From contig JACTMO010000063.1 of assembly GCA_014584605.1 (NCBI GenBank), positions 1 through 32,605 on the forward strand: a stretch of DNA of 32,605 bases, written 5' to 3'. This DNA is from Bacteroidota bacterium (GTDB taxonomy: Bacteria > Bacteroidota > Bacteroidia > Flavobacteriales_F > PHOS-HE28). Below, one piece after another: positions 1 to 9,437 of the stretch (the first letter of the stretch is position 1; every line of letters begins with the position of its first letter). Made by a program: the position numbers and the translations under genes. Under the pieces are notes generated by a model. The model was not told the origin of the DNA. It saw only the letters and a program-made list of their open reading frames with translations, and did no database searches.

Positions 1-190
1 GCGAGAGGCCGCAACCACTCAATTCCGGAAATGGGGATCAAGTACCCCCATCAATGATCAATCAACCGACCCTTGTGGGTTTAAGACCCGATAGCCCTGG
101 GGATGGAGCCAGCGGTGCGCAAGCCTGGAGTATCTTCGTGCCCGGACGATCCCGCATGGCCGGGGCCGTCGCCACCACAACAGCAAGGGG
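1..190. other. Left edge, no gene assigned
   Basis: This stretch lies upstream of the first recognisable gene. One + frame is open from base 1 to a TGA at 55-57 (18 codons) and could be the tail of an upstream gene, but I do not recognise it. A short inverted repeat, ATGGGG at 31-36 and CCCCAT at 46-51, surrounds the last codons. There is no T tract, so I do not call it a terminator. A promoter-like box lies at 131-138. Confidence 0.4.
131..138 (+). promoter_or_regulatory. Promoter -7-like box upstream of ricT
   Basis: TATCTTCG fits the pattern TAnCTTCG that recurs before other genes here and resembles the Bacteroidota -7 consensus TAnnTTTG. It lies 52 bases before the chosen ricT start, farther than at the other genes, so the leader would be longer or the true start differs. 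No clear -33 element is visible. Confidence 0.4.
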
Positions 191-1531
191 ATGGGATGCG
201 CCAGCTGCAGCAGCGGTGCCGGGGGTCGGCCGACCGGATGCCAGAACAACGGCTACTGCAGCAGCAGCGGCTGTAACAAGCTGGGCGTGTTCGACTGGCT
301 GACCGGCATCCCCCTGGCGCAGGGCCAGCAGCCGTTCGATGTGGTGGAGGTGCGTTTCAAGAACACCCGCAAGACCTTCCACCGTTGCCCGCCCTCGATC
401 GGCGCCCTGGCGGGCGACGCGGTGGTGGTGGAGACCGGCCACGGATACGACATCGGAGTGGTGAGCCTCGCCGGTGAACTGGTGCGCGCACAGATGGCCC
501 GCAAGGAGAAGGCCCAGGACAGTTTCGAGCTGCGCAAGGTGCTCCGCAAGGCCTCGCAGGAGGACCTGGACCGCTGGCATGCCGCGCGCAAGCTGGAGGG
601 TGAGACCATGCTGGCCTCGCGCACCATTGCACGCGAGGCCGGGCTGGACCTGAAGATGACCGACGTGGAGTACCAGGGCGACGGCACCAAGGCCACTTTC
701 TACTACACCTCCGAGGAGCGGATCGACTTCCGCGACCTGGTGCGCCGGCTGGCGGAGCGCTTCCATGTGCGGGTGGAGATGAAGCAGATCGGGGCCAGGC
801 AAGAGGCCGGCCGCATCGGCGGTATCGGCAGTTGCGGGCGCGAGCTGTGCTGCAGCACCTGGCTCACCGACCTGCGTAGCGTGACCACCGGAGCCGCCCG
901 CTATCAGCAGCTGGCCCTCAACCCCCAGAAGCTCGCCGGCCAGTGCGGCAAGCTCAAGTGCTGCCTGAACTACGAGCTGGACATGTACATCGAGGCGATC
1001 AAGAGCTATCCCTCGCAGAACGCCAAGCTCAAGACCCGGCAGGGCACCGGCACGCACATCAAGACGGACATCTTCACCGAACGCATGTACTATGGGTTCA
1101 AGCGGCCCGGCGAGCCCTTCGTCATGGCCTCCTTCCCGGTGGAGACCGTTCGCGAGATCCTGGCACAGAACAAGCAGGGTATCGAGCCGGAGGTGGACCT
1201 GAACATGGCGGTCGCCCCGGCGGACCCCGGGGAGAAGGAGCCCGATTACGAGAACGTGGTGGGCCAGGACGAGCTCACGCGCTTCGACCAGAAGATGAAG
1301 TCCCGGGGTCAGTCCCGGCGTGGGGGCAAGAAACGCAAGCCCCCCATCCAACCACCTGGCCCCAAGCCCCGGTCCGACGGAGCGGCTGCCGAACCCCGGA
1401 AGGCGAGCGCCGGCGAGGAGGGCCCCAGGGAGGGGCGCAGTGGTCGGCGCGACCGTCGCGGACGGCGCGACCGCGGCCCGCGCAACGACAAGCCCGGCAC
1501 ACCGCCACCCGCCCAACCGCCGCAGGCGTGA
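191..1531 (+). CDS. ricT: RicT/PSP1-domain protein
   Basis: This 446-residue protein belongs to the PSP1/YaaT family. In Bacillus, RicT forms an iron-sulfur complex with RicA and RicF that affects RNA processing. The role in Bacteroidota is not well settled. The PSP1 core spans about residues 45-320. It carries the family cysteine signature CGRELCC (C215, C220, C221) and CGKLKCC (C252, C257, C258). The N-terminus adds five more cysteines (C3, C6, C17, C23, C28). The tail from about residue 365 is low-complexity and very rich in Arg, Lys, Pro and Gly, with RGRRDR-like repeats, as in a nucleic-acid-binding extension. The ATG at 191 directly follows an AAGGGG stretch that is too close to be a normal ribosome site. 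The stop overlaps the gldH start (GTGA). PSP1 gene next to gldH and a PBP gene is a familiar flavobacterial order. Confidence 0.9.
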   Translation: MGCASCSSGAGGRPTGCQNNGYCSSSGCNKLGVFDWLTGIPLAQGQQPFDVVEVRFKNTRKTFHRCPPSIGALAGDAVVVETGHGYDIGVVSLAGELVRAQMARKEKAQDSFELRKVLRKASQEDLDRWHAARKLEGETMLASRTIAREAGLDLKMTDVEYQGDGTKATFYYTSEERIDFRDLVRRLAERFHVRVEMKQIGARQEAGRIGGIGSCGRELCCSTWLTDLRSVTTGAARYQQLALNPQKLAGQCGKLKCCLNYELDMYIEAIKSYPSQNAKLKTRQGTGTHIKTDIFTERMYYGFKRPGEPFVMASFPVETVREILAQNKQGIEPEVDLNMAVAPADPGEKEPDYENVVGQDELTRFDQKMKSRGQSRRGGKKRKPPIQPPGPKPRSDGAAAEPRKASAGEEGPREGRSGRRDRRGRRDRGPRNDKPGTPPPAQPPQA

Positions 1532-2004
1532 AGCGCACCGCGCCTTTGCTGCTCTTGCTGGCGGTCGCCTGTGGGCGGCCGGAGATCTACCAGAGCGACG
1601 TGCCCCTCCCTGCGCACGGCTGGCACAACGCCTATGCGCCCAGCTTCTGCTTCGGCATCACCGACACGGTGAGCCCGCACGATGTGTACATCGATGTCCG
1701 CCACACGGGCGATTATCCGTACAACGACCTGTACCTGTTCGTGGACCTGGTGGACCCGACGGGCCGTACCTGGCGGGACACGGTGGAATGCCGGCTGGCC
1801 GACGCCCTCGGTCAGTGGTACGGCCGGGGCACCGGCTACATCTTCGCCGACCGCTTCCAGGCCCACGTCCTGTACCGCATGGGTGACCGGTTCCCCCGGG
1901 CGGGGCGTTATTGCCTCCGCCTGGAGCAGGCCATGCGCCACGACACCCTGCCGGGCGTGCTCGACGTGGGCATCAGCATCAGCCCCTCGCAGGCACGCCG
2001 TTAA
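1528..2004 (+). CDS. gldH: Gliding motility lipoprotein GldH
   Basis: GldH is a lipoprotein required for gliding in Flavobacterium. It is found in gliding and non-gliding Bacteroidota with related envelope machinery. The predicted protein is 158 residues, near the family length. It has a short basic start, a hydrophobic stretch and a lipobox ending at C15 (LAVAC). Conserved-looking family features follow: a YPYNDLYLFVDL segment, a LADALGQWYGRGTG segment, and an EQAMRHDTLPGVLDVGISI end. I chose the GTG at 1528 because it places the signal peptide at the N-terminus and overlaps the ricT stop by four bases, so the two are probably translationally coupled. The frame is open far upstream, but that part is a shadow of ricT. 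Confidence 0.9.
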   Translation: MKRTAPLLLLLAVACGRPEIYQSDVPLPAHGWHNAYAPSFCFGITDTVSPHDVYIDVRHTGDYPYNDLYLFVDLVDPTGRTWRDTVECRLADALGQWYGRGTGYIFADRFQAHVLYRMGDRFPRAGRYCLRLEQAMRHDTLPGVLDVGISISPSQARR

Positions 2005-2009
2005 CTTCG
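2002..2009 (+). promoter_or_regulatory. Promoter -7-like box at the gldH/PBP1A junction
   Basis: TAACTTCG includes the gldH stop codon and ends 6 bases before the PBP1A ATG. If functional it would give an almost leaderless internal transcript of the PBP1A gene. It matches the TAnCTTCG pattern at other genes in the window. Confidence 0.4.
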
Positions 2010-2015
2010 CCGCCG

Positions 2016-4418
2016 ATGAGCGCTCCCCGCAGGCGCCGCCTGGTCCCGCTGCTGCTCTGGGCACTTCTGGTCGGGCCGGTGCTGGCCTTGGTTGGCGCCC
2101 TTCTGGCCGCCGGCACCAGTGCGCTGCCCGGTACGGCCGATCTGGAGAACCCCCGGAGCGACCTGGCCACGGCCATCCTCTTCAGCGATGGCACCTTGAT
2201 GGGCCAGTATTACAAGGAGAACCGGATCCCGGTGAAGTACGGGCAGATCTCCCCGCACGTGGTCAACGCACTGCTGGCCACGGAGGACGAGCGCTTCCGG
2301 GCGCACAGCGGGATCGACCTGCGGGGCACGGTGCGCGCCGTGGCGTTCCTGGGCTCCAAGGGCGGCGCCAGCACCATCACGCAGCAGCTGGCCAAGATGC
2401 TCTTCACGGAGAAACCTGCCAGCAGCTTCCGGCGCATCTTCCAGAAGTTCCAGGAGTGGATCATCGCCGTACGCCTGGAGCGGCAGTACACCAAGGACGA
2501 GATCATCGCGATGTACCTCAACCGCTTCGACTGGATCAACCAGGCGGTGGGGGTCCGCAGCGCGGCGCAGGTGTACTTTAGCACGGAACCCGACAGCCTG
2601 CGGATCGAGCAGGCCGCCATGCTGGTGGGCATGTGCAAGAACCCGGCGCTCTTCAACCCCGTGCGCCGGCCCGATACCACCCTGCACCGGCGCATGGTGG
2701 TGCTGGCCCAGATGGAACGCGCCGGCATGATCGATCGCGCCGCGTACGACTCGCTCAAGGCCCTGCCGCTCGGCCTGCACTTCCGGCGGGTCGACCACGC
2801 CGAAGGCCCGGCCCCTCATTTCCGGGAGGTGCTGCGCGCCAAGCTCCAGGCCCTGCTCGCCGAACGCGACGAGCAGGGCAGGCTCCGCTACGCCAAGGCC
2901 GATGGTGCGCCCTACGACATCTACACCGACGGCCTGAAGGTGTACACCACGCTGGACCGCCGCATGCAGGCCTTCGGTGAGTGGGCCGTGGTCGAGCACC
3001 TGCGCAGCGAACTGCAGCCCGATCTCTTCAAGGACCTGGCCCGCAAGAAGAACCGCCCCTTCGACTGGCGGGTGAGCGAGAAGGAGGTCGCCGACATCCT
3101 GGAGGCGGCCATGAAGCGCAGCGTTCGCTACCGCAACCTGGTGGGCAAGCAGTGCCCCAACTGCGAACGACCGGCCCGCACGATCGAACAGGTCATGCAC
3201 CAGGGCCGCAAGCACTTCCACTGCAGGCCCGAGCTTGGTGGATGCGACGCCTGGTGGCCCGTGGTGCCCGAGCGGGACATCCCGGGCATCTTCCGCAAGC
3301 CCGTGCCCATGCGCGTGTTCACCTGGCACGGTGAGGTGGACACGGTGATGAGCCCCATGGACTCCATCCGCTACTACAAGAGCTTCCTGCAGAGCGGCCT
3401 GTTCAGCGTGGACCCCGGCACCGGCTTCGTGAAGGCCTGGGTGGGCGGCATCGACTTCAAGCACTTCCAGTACGACCACGTGGAGCAGGCCCGCCGGCAG
3501 GTGGGCTCCACCTTCAAGCCCTTCGTGTACGCCACGGCCATCCGCGAGGGCCTCGACCCCTGCAAGGAGCTGCCCAATCAACTGGTCTGCTTCGACATGC
3601 CCGAGGGGCAGCCCGACTGGTGCCCCAAGAACAGCGATGCCAAGTACGGCGGCCTGGTGACCCTCAAGTACGCCCTGGCCAACTCCATCAACACCATCAC
3701 CGCCTGGCTCATGAAGCAGTACAGCCCCCAGGCCGTGACCGTGCTGGCCCGCCACATGGGTGTGCGCAGCCCGTTGGAACCCGTTCCCAGCCTGTGCCTG
3801 GGCGTGGCCGACCTCTCCCTCCTGGAGATGACGAGCGCCTTCGCGGCCTTCGCCAACAAGGGCGTGTACATCGAGCCGGTGGTCTTTACGCGCATCGAGG
3901 ACAAGAACGGCAACACCATCCTGGACATCGTTCCGCACACCGAGGAAGCCCTCGATGAACAGACCTCCTACATCATGCTCAACCTGCTGAAGGGCGTGGT
4001 GGACGGCGCCTACAACCGGGGCACCGGCAAGGTGGTGGGCACCGGCATGCGCATCCGCAGCAGCGGCGGGCCCAGGGCCAAATACGCGAACATCAAGGCC
4101 CCCATGGCGGGAAAAACGGGCACCACACAGAACAACAGCGACGGCTGGTTCATCGGCATCACGCCCGATCTGGTGACCGGGGTGTGGACCGGTGCCGAGG
4201 ACCGCAGCGTACGCTTCAGCAGTACCGACAAGGGCCAGGGGGCCAACATGGCCCTGCCGATCTACGGCTACTACATGAACAAGGTGTACGCCGACAGCAC
4301 CATCGGGCTCTCCACCGCCGATTTCGAGCGCCCGACAGGCTTCGACAGCGGGCTGCTCGACTGCCGCGACCGGCTGCAGCAGGGCGGCACGGGGTCCGAC
4401 GGCCCCTCTTGGGAATAG
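2016..4418 (+). CDS. mrcA: Penicillin-binding protein 1A (class A bifunctional PBP)
   Basis: This peptidoglycan synthase polymerises glycan strands and cross-links peptides on the outer face of the inner membrane. The protein is 800 residues. It has an N-terminal membrane anchor at about 9-32. A family 51 glycosyltransferase domain spans about 55-240, with catalytic E90 in EDERF and the [14 protein letters not shown] motif. The transpeptidase domain has the nucleophile S498 in STFK, an SIN motif at 557-559 and KTG at 700-702. Between them, residues 380-410 carry C-x2-C-x19-C-x6-C, which looks like a small zinc ribbon and which I do not recall from typical PBP1A proteins. I chose the ATG at 2016 because the anchor follows directly; the longer frame only adds a shadow of gldH. 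It lies 11 bases after gldH and is probably co-transcribed. Confidence 0.95.
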   Translation: MSAPRRRRLVPLLLWALLVGPVLALVGALLAAGTSALPGTADLENPRSDLATAILFSDGTLMGQYYKENRIPVKYGQISPHVVNALLATEDERFRAHSGIDLRGTVRAVAFLGSKGGASTITQQLAKMLFTEKPASSFRRIFQKFQEWIIAVRLERQYTKDEIIAMYLNRFDWINQAVGVRSAAQVYFSTEPDSLRIEQAAMLVGMCKNPALFNPVRRPDTTLHRRMVVLAQMERAGMIDRAAYDSLKALPLGLHFRRVDHAEGPAPHFREVLRAKLQALLAERDEQGRLRYAKADGAPYDIYTDGLKVYTTLDRRMQAFGEWAVVEHLRSELQPDLFKDLARKKNRPFDWRVSEKEVADILEAAMKRSVRYRNLVGKQCPNCERPARTIEQVMHQGRKHFHCRPELGGCDAWWPVVPERDIPGIFRKPVPMRVFTWHGEVDTVMSPMDSIRYYKSFLQSGLFSVDPGTGFVKAWVGGIDFKHFQYDHVEQARRQVGSTFKPFVYATAIREGLDPCKELPNQLVCFDMPEGQPDWCPKNSDAKYGGLVTLKYALANSINTITAWLMKQYSPQAVTVLARHMGVRSPLEPVPSLCLGVADLSLLEMTSAFAAFANKGVYIEPVVFTRIEDKNGNTILDIVPHTEEALDEQTSYIMLNLLKGVVDGAYNRGTGKVVGTGMRIRSSGGPRAKYANIKAPMAGKTGTTQNNSDGWFIGITPDLVTGVWTGAEDRSVRFSSTDKGQGANMALPIYGYYMNKVYADSTIGLSTADFERPTGFDSGLLDCRDRLQQGGTGSDGPSWE

Positions 4419-4438
4419 GGGCGCCCGGTGCGTCCGGC

Positions 4439-4446
4439 TATCTTCG
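4439..4446 (+). promoter_or_regulatory. Promoter -7-like box before scoA
   Basis: TATCTTCG lies 16 bases before the scoA ATG, in the short gap after the PBP1A gene. It matches the recurring TAnCTTCG pattern. It suggests that the CoA-transferase/glycosyltransferase run can be transcribed separately from ricT-gldH-PBP1A. Confidence 0.5.
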
Positions 4447-4462
4447 CCGCATTCCCAGTGCC

Positions 4463-5167
4463 ATGAGCATGAACAAGGTGGTGGCCAACGCCGATGCGGC
4501 CCTTGAAGGCATCCGCGACGACATGACGCTGATGGTGGGCGGCTTCGGGCTCTGCGGCATACCGGAGAACTGCATCGCCGCCCTGGTGCGCAGCGGCGCC
4601 AAGGGCCTCACCTGCATCAGCAACAACGCGGGCGTCGATGACTTCGGCCTGGGGCTGTTGCTGCAGACCCGGCAGATCCGCAAGATGATCAGCAGTTATG
4701 TGGGCGAGAACGACGAGTTCGAGCGGCAGATGCTGAGCGGTGAGCTGGAGGTGGAACTGGTGCCGCAGGGCACCCTGGCCGAGCGTTGCCGGGCCGGTGG
4801 TGCCGGCATTCCTGCCTTCTTCACGCCTGCGGGTTACGGGACCGAAGTGGCCGAAGGCAAGGAGACGCGCGAGTTCGATGGCCGCATGTACGTCATGGAG
4901 CGCTGGTTGCGCGCCGACTTCGCCCTGGTGAAGGCCTGGAAGGGCGACCGCCTCGGCAACCTGGTGTACCGGCACACCGCCCGCAACTTCAACCCCATGA
5001 TGGCCATGGCCGGCGACATCACGGTGGCCGAGGTGGAGCACCTGGTGGAGCCCGGAGAGCTGGACCCCGACCTGGTGCATACGCCGGGCATCTTCGTTCA
5101 CCGCATCTTCCAGGGCGAACGCTTCGAGAAGCGCATCGAACAGCGCACGGTGCGCAAACGCGGGTGA
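4463..5167 (+). CDS. scoA: Succinyl-CoA:3-ketoacid CoA-transferase subunit A
   Basis: This is the alpha subunit of a type I CoA-transferase. With subunit B it moves CoA from succinyl-CoA to acetoacetate or a similar 3-oxoacid, feeding ketone or fatty-acid carbon into central metabolism. At 234 residues it has the usual ScoA length. The glycine-rich CoA-binding motif GGFGLCGIP is at residues 26-34, and the typical ISNNAG and [12 protein letters not shown] segments are present. The ATG at 4463 gives a standard N-terminus; the upstream open frame is a shadow of the PBP gene. Normally scoB follows immediately, but here a membrane glycosyltransferase-like gene starts 16 bases later and scoB follows that. 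An AtoD-type acetate/butyrate enzyme is a less likely alternative. Confidence 0.93.
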   Translation: MSMNKVVANADAALEGIRDDMTLMVGGFGLCGIPENCIAALVRSGAKGLTCISNNAGVDDFGLGLLLQTRQIRKMISSYVGENDEFERQMLSGELEVELVPQGTLAERCRAGGAGIPAFFTPAGYGTEVAEGKETREFDGRMYVMERWLRADFALVKAWKGDRLGNLVYRHTARNFNPMMAMAGDITVAEVEHLVEPGELDPDLVHTPGIFVHRIFQGERFEKRIEQRTVRKRG

Positions 5168-5183
5168 ACACCAGCACCGCCGC

Positions 5184-6929
5184 ATGGCGAATGTCCGGCG
5201 CGACGAACGGGCCTACCTGACCACCGCGCTCGTCCTCTGGGCGGTCCTCGCGCTGCGTGCCGCCTCCGTGCCCCTGGTGCATGACGAATGCGCTTCGCTG
5301 TACTGGTATGCCGAGCCAGGGACCTTCCTGCCCCCTTACGCCCATCTGGATGCCAACAACCACCCGTTGAGCTCGGCGCTCGGCGCGCTCTTCGTTCATC
5401 TCTTCGGAAGCGCCATGCTCGCGGCCCGGCTGGGAAGCCTGCTGGCCTTCCCCTTGTACGCCTGGGCCGTGTGGCGGCTGGGCGAGGGCCTGGGCGACCG
5501 CACGGTGCGCCGGTGCGTACGCGCCGCCCTGCTGGCCTGCCCCTTCGTGTTCGAATTCTTCGCACTGTTCCGCGGCTATGCCCTGGAAATGGCCTTTCTG
5601 ACCCTGGCGCTGGACGGGTTGATGCGTTGGGCCCGCACACGGGGAGATGCGCAGCTGGCACAGGCACTGACCGGACTGCTGCTGGCCAACGCCGCCGTGC
5701 TGGCCCTGGTGCCCCTCTGGGCCGCGGTGCTCCTCGCGCTGCCGCTCCCGGTCCTGCGGAACCGCACCGCATGGAAGAGGCCGCTCCTGCTGTGGTCGCT
5801 GCTGGGCGTGGCCCCCTTCGCGCTGGCGCTTCAACACGCGTTCGACCTGCGGGCACAGGGTCTGCTGTATCACGGCAGCACCGAGGGCTTCATGGCCGTT
5901 ACGGTGGGCTCCCTGTGCCGAACGGTGCTCGGCGCCGACGGATGGATGCCGCGCCTGCTGGCGGTGGCCCCCGTGCTGCTCGCTGCGGCGATCGCCGTGC
6001 ACCGCCGCAGCTGGACCGCCCCGCTGGCCCTGTGCGCGGCCCTGCTGCTGTCCGATGCGGTGATGCGGGTGGCCATGGCCGGCCTGTTGGGCGTGAACCA
6101 CGCCGAGGACCGCGCCGGGCTCCATCTGGTGCCGCTGTGGCTGCTGACCGTGGCCCACACGATCGACACCGGCGCCCTTCGTTGGCCGCGTTTGCGCCTG
6201 GCGGCGCTTCTGCTGCTCTGGTTCCCTTTGCGCACCCTGGCCGACCTGAACTTCGACCACACCACCCTCTGGGCCGAGCAGAGCGTGCCCGCGCGATTCC
6301 TGGAGCGGATCGCGCGGCTTGAGCAAGCGCTTGGACGCCCACCCATCGTGGGGGCCTACCATCAGTTGAGCTTCGCGGTGCCCATGAACGGCAGGCCCTG
6401 GGGCGTGCGACCGCCGCAGAGCGAAGGCTTTCCCGAAGGCATGCACGACCTACGCATCGCCGATGGCCGCCACCTGGAGGCTGCGATGCCGGGGTACATC
6501 GTGGAGGAAGTGCATGCCGGGACGGGTCTGCATCTGCTGCGCCGCGCAAGGCCCCTGGTGCTTGTCCCGGTGGACAGCCTGGTGGTGGACCCGCCCCTGC
6601 GGCCGCAGGCCTACTTCGACCTGCTCGCCGTGCCCTGTAGCCCCACGCCCCACGCGGTGGAGCTGTCGTGCACCCTTCGCGCCGATGGACCGCTGCACGA
6701 CCTCGTGCTGGCCGTGGTGGCGCTGGACAGCGCCGACCATGAGCTGACGCACGAGGAGGTGCGCCCCGCACTGCTCCGCCCGCGGTGGCGAGGCGAGCGG
6801 TTCAACTGCCTGCAGGTGCTGCGGCCCGTGCCGGGCGCGGTGCGGCATGTGCTCTACTTTTGGAACGCACCCAGGCGCCCCGTGGAGTTCGGTGGCGTAC
6901 AGGTGCGCATCCACCGCATCCAGCCCTGA
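5184..6929 (+). CDS. Multi-pass GT-C-like membrane glycosyltransferase, inserted between scoA and scoB
   Basis: The protein has 581 residues. The first about 355 form many hydrophobic segments, roughly nine to eleven membrane helices. After helix 1 comes an acidic VHDE motif (D34, E35) in the first external loop, the position of the catalytic acid in GT-C enzymes such as ArnT and PMT. This points to transfer of a sugar from a lipid-phosphate donor on the periplasmic side, but donor and acceptor are unknown. The last about 220 residues are soluble. They end in a beta-rich stretch with LYFWN (557-561) that resembles the C-termini of two later genes in the cluster. The gene fits tightly: 16 bases after scoA and 4 before scoB, same strand. 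Specific function is inferred only. Confidence 0.75.
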   Translation: MANVRRDERAYLTTALVLWAVLALRAASVPLVHDECASLYWYAEPGTFLPPYAHLDANNHPLSSALGALFVHLFGSAMLAARLGSLLAFPLYAWAVWRLGEGLGDRTVRRCVRAALLACPFVFEFFALFRGYALEMAFLTLALDGLMRWARTRGDAQLAQALTGLLLANAAVLALVPLWAAVLLALPLPVLRNRTAWKRPLLLWSLLGVAPFALALQHAFDLRAQGLLYHGSTEGFMAVTVGSLCRTVLGADGWMPRLLAVAPVLLAAAIAVHRRSWTAPLALCAALLLSDAVMRVAMAGLLGVNHAEDRAGLHLVPLWLLTVAHTIDTGALRWPRLRLAALLLLWFPLRTLADLNFDHTTLWAEQSVPARFLERIARLEQALGRPPIVGAYHQLSFAVPMNGRPWGVRPPQSEGFPEGMHDLRIADGRHLEAAMPGYIVEEVHAGTGLHLLRRARPLVLVPVDSLVVDPPLRPQAYFDLLAVPCSPTPHAVELSCTLRADGPLHDLVLAVVALDSADHELTHEEVRPALLRPRWRGERFNCLQVLRPVPGAVRHVLYFWNAPRRPVEFGGVQVRIHRIQP

Positions 6930-6933
6930 ACCC

Positions 6934-7590
6934 ATGGCGCTCAACAAGGAACAGATGGCCCGGCGCATCGCCCGCGAGCTGCGCGACGGCTATTACGTGA
7001 ACCTCGGCATCGGCATCCCCACCCTCGTGGCCAACCACATACCGCCCGGCATCCACGTGGAGCTGCAGAGCGAGAACGGCATCCTGGGCATGGGGCCCTT
7101 CCCCTTCGAGGGCGAGGAGGACGCCGACCTGATCAACGCGGGCAAACAAACGGTGACCCTGCGCGCGGGCGCCGCCATCTTCGACAGCGCCACCAGCTTC
7201 GCCATGATCCGGGCACAGAAGGTGGACCTCACCGTGCTGGGCGCCATGGAGGTGGCCGAGAACGGCGACATCGCCAGCTGGAAGATCCCCGGCAAGATGG
7301 TGAAGGGCATGGGCGGCGCCATGGACCTGGTGGCCAGCGCACGCAACATCATCGTGGTGATGATGCATACCAACAAGGCCGGCGAAAGCAAATTGCTCAA
7401 GCGCTGCACCCTGCCGCTCACCGGCGTGGGCTGCGTGAAGCACGTGCTCACCGACCTGGGCCTGTTCGATGTGACGCCCGAGGGTTTCAAACTGTTGGAG
7501 CGGGCACCAGGCGTGGACGTGGAGGAGATCAGGGCCAAGACCGAGGGCCGGCTGGTGGCCACCGGGAACGAGCCGGAGATGGCGCTGTAA
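6934..7590 (+). CDS. scoB: Succinyl-CoA:3-ketoacid CoA-transferase subunit B
   Basis: This is the beta subunit, which supplies the catalytic glutamate that forms the enzyme-CoA thioester. It has 218 residues, normal for ScoB. The N-terminal segment with [18 protein letters not shown] is typical, and the active-site glutamate is E47 in [17 protein letters not shown] and the [13 protein letters not shown] stretch are further family features. The ATG at 6934 lies 4 bases after the preceding glycosyltransferase-like gene, so the three genes scoA-GT-scoB look co-transcribed. The next gene begins 11 bases after the stop. No catalytic residue appears to be lost, so the heterodimer should be functional despite the interruption. 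Confidence 0.93.
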   Translation: MALNKEQMARRIARELRDGYYVNLGIGIPTLVANHIPPGIHVELQSENGILGMGPFPFEGEEDADLINAGKQTVTLRAGAAIFDSATSFAMIRAQKVDLTVLGAMEVAENGDIASWKIPGKMVKGMGGAMDLVASARNIIVVMMHTNKAGESKLLKRCTLPLTGVGCVKHVLTDLGLFDVTPEGFKLLERAPGVDVEEIRAKTEGRLVATGNEPEMAL

Positions 7591-7601
7591 GCAACGGCGC
7601 G

Positions 7602-9227
7602 ATGCGGGTCCCGTTCGCCAGCGGTCCGCGACCCGGTCCGGGGTGGTTGCTGGCGTTGGGTTTTCTGCTCATGTTCTCCGTGTATGAAGGAGGACGCGTG
7701 CTGCACACCCGTCCCGCACCCTGCCACCTGTGGCGGCAGACGGACTGCCTGTCCATCACGGAGAACTACCGGAGAGGGCGACCGTTCCTCGAACCGGAGA
7801 TCCATGCGCGCATCGCGGATGACGGGTACTCCGGGAACAGTGCGGGGGAGTTCCCGCTGCTGTACTGGGTCGTGGGTCAGGTGTGGAAGGTAACCGGACC
7901 CAGCGAATTCGTCTACCGCCTCTTCGGCATCCTGCTGCATTTCGTGGCCACGTGGGCCCTGTACCTGGCCTTGCGTCGCGTGCTTGACGATGCGTTCTGG
8001 GCCGTGGCCACGGCGCTCCTGCTGTTCGCCTCGCCCATCATCGTGTACTACAGCATCGGTTTCCTCACCGATGTGCCCGCCCTCGACCTGGTGTTGATCG
8101 GGTGGTACTTCGTGGTGCGGCACGTCCAGGAACAACGCGCGCGGTGGTGGGCCCTGGCGATGTGCGCCTTCGTCCTGGCCACCCTGCTGAAGGTGAGCGC
8201 CGGCATCAGCCTGGTGGCCATCCTGGCCATCCTGCTGGCGGCGACCCTGATGCCCTCCCGGTTCGGCGAACACCGAAAGCTGTTGCCCGCCCCCAGGCCG
8301 GCGTGGACGTGGGCGGTCCTTTCGGTGGTCGCCGTCCTTGCCTGGTACGCCTATGCCGAAGGCTACAATGACCGACACAACGGGCGGTACACGTTCAACA
8401 GCATCTGGCCCATTTGGGACATGACACCGAAGGAGGTGCATCGCGCCTGGACCTTCGGCACGCGGATCCTGGTGTTCCAGGTGTTCGACACCACGGTCTG
8501 GGTGGTGCTCGGTGCGGCCCTTGTGGCGCTGGCCGTTCAGGTGCGTCGCCTGCCCGGCCCCGTGGCCCTGCTGAACATCCTGATGCTTGCCGGCGTGCTC
8601 GTCTACACCCTTCTTTGGTTCCATGCCGTGGACGGCCACGACTACTACTTCATCAACCCGCTGATCCTGCCGCTGGTGCTCTGGACCACCTTTCTTTGGT
8701 GGCTGCGCCGTGATCATGCGGCCGTGTTCGGGTCCATCCGGACCAAGTCCGTGTTCGCCTTGCTGCTGGTGTACAACGTGGCGTACGCCGCCAACAACAT
8801 GCGGATGCGCTACGCGGAGCGGATGCCCATCGACCCGTCCGAGGTCCTACCCATCCACCACAGGCACGAGCTGCCGTTCTGGAGCGCGATGGACCACTAC
8901 GATCTGCGGGGCACACTGGACCTTGGGCCGGTCCTCGATTCCCTGCACATCCCCAAGGACGCCTTGGTGATCTTCCTGGATGACCACACCATCAATGGCT
9001 CCCTGTATCTGATGGGACGCAAGGGGTTCACCAACTACGGCCTTGACTGGCGCGACCCGGGCACCTTCGAGCGCCTCCATGATCGCGGGGCCCGCTACCT
9101 GCTGTTCGCCCAGGACCGCTGGCTGGACGACCCGGTGGTGAAGCCCTACCTCACCCGACCGCTGGGGCGGCACAAGGGCATCCACATCCATGCGCTCAGC
9201 TCCATGCTGCGAGCGGAGCACATGTGA
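7602..9227 (+). CDS. GT-C-like membrane glycosyltransferase, first of a tandem pair
   Basis: This 541-residue protein has about eleven predicted membrane helices and a soluble C-terminal part of about 130 residues. The first external loop holds HLWRQTD (D48), a placement like the catalytic aspartate of GT39/ArnT-type enzymes. Other shared landmarks with its neighbour are SAGEFPL, WKVTGP, TDVPALDL and HDYYFI. It is probably an integral inner-membrane transferase using a polyprenyl-phosphate sugar, but the substrate cannot be read from the sequence. The ATG at 7602 lies 11 bases after scoB and precedes the first helix by about 14 residues. Its tandem paralogue starts at 9438. Confidence 0.75.
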   Translation: MRVPFASGPRPGPGWLLALGFLLMFSVYEGGRVLHTRPAPCHLWRQTDCLSITENYRRGRPFLEPEIHARIADDGYSGNSAGEFPLLYWVVGQVWKVTGPSEFVYRLFGILLHFVATWALYLALRRVLDDAFWAVATALLLFASPIIVYYSIGFLTDVPALDLVLIGWYFVVRHVQEQRARWWALAMCAFVLATLLKVSAGISLVAILAILLAATLMPSRFGEHRKLLPAPRPAWTWAVLSVVAVLAWYAYAEGYNDRHNGRYTFNSIWPIWDMTPKEVHRAWTFGTRILVFQVFDTTVWVVLGAALVALAVQVRRLPGPVALLNILMLAGVLVYTLLWFHAVDGHDYYFINPLILPLVLWTTFLWWLRRDHAAVFGSIRTKSVFALLLVYNVAYAANNMRMRYAERMPIDPSEVLPIHHRHELPFWSAMDHYDLRGTLDLGPVLDSLHIPKDALVIFLDDHTINGSLYLMGRKGFTNYGLDWRDPGTFERLHDRGARYLLFAQDRWLDDPVVKPYLTRPLGRHKGIHIHALSSMLRAEHM

Positions 9228-9237
9228 TGCGGTCCTC

Positions 9238-9245
9238 TATATTTG
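9238..9245 (+). promoter_or_regulatory. Exact TAnnTTTG promoter -7 match in a 210-base gap
   Basis: TATATTTG matches the Bacteroidota -7 consensus exactly. It starts 10 bases after the stop of the preceding gene, in the longest gap of the + strand cluster (9228-9437). It would leave a leader of about 185 bases before the next ATG. The rest of the gap shows no gene I can support; a 43-codon frame from 9273 is open but unremarkable. Confidence 0.35.
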
Positions 9246-9437
9246 GTACGCACCGTGGTTCATTGCGCGATCATGTTCGTGCGGTGGGACCCTCGGGATC
9301 CACACAGCCCTCATGAGAACCGACAAGGGTGCGCCGGAGCCGAGCACAGCGCTGCTATCGGCTGGTGGAGGTGGCCAGGGCGGGGTCGACAGATCGGTGG
9401 GTGAGAGGAGCGTAGCGGAGGTGCTGATGGCCCGGTC

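Noticed and set aside
31..51. ATGGGG/CCCCAT inverted repeat at the left edge as a terminator
   Set aside because: Only 6-base arms and no T tract; it may also lie inside a coding tail.
9273..9404. 43-codon frame in the 9228-9437 gap
   Set aside because: No family resemblance, no promoter at the right distance and unremarkable composition.
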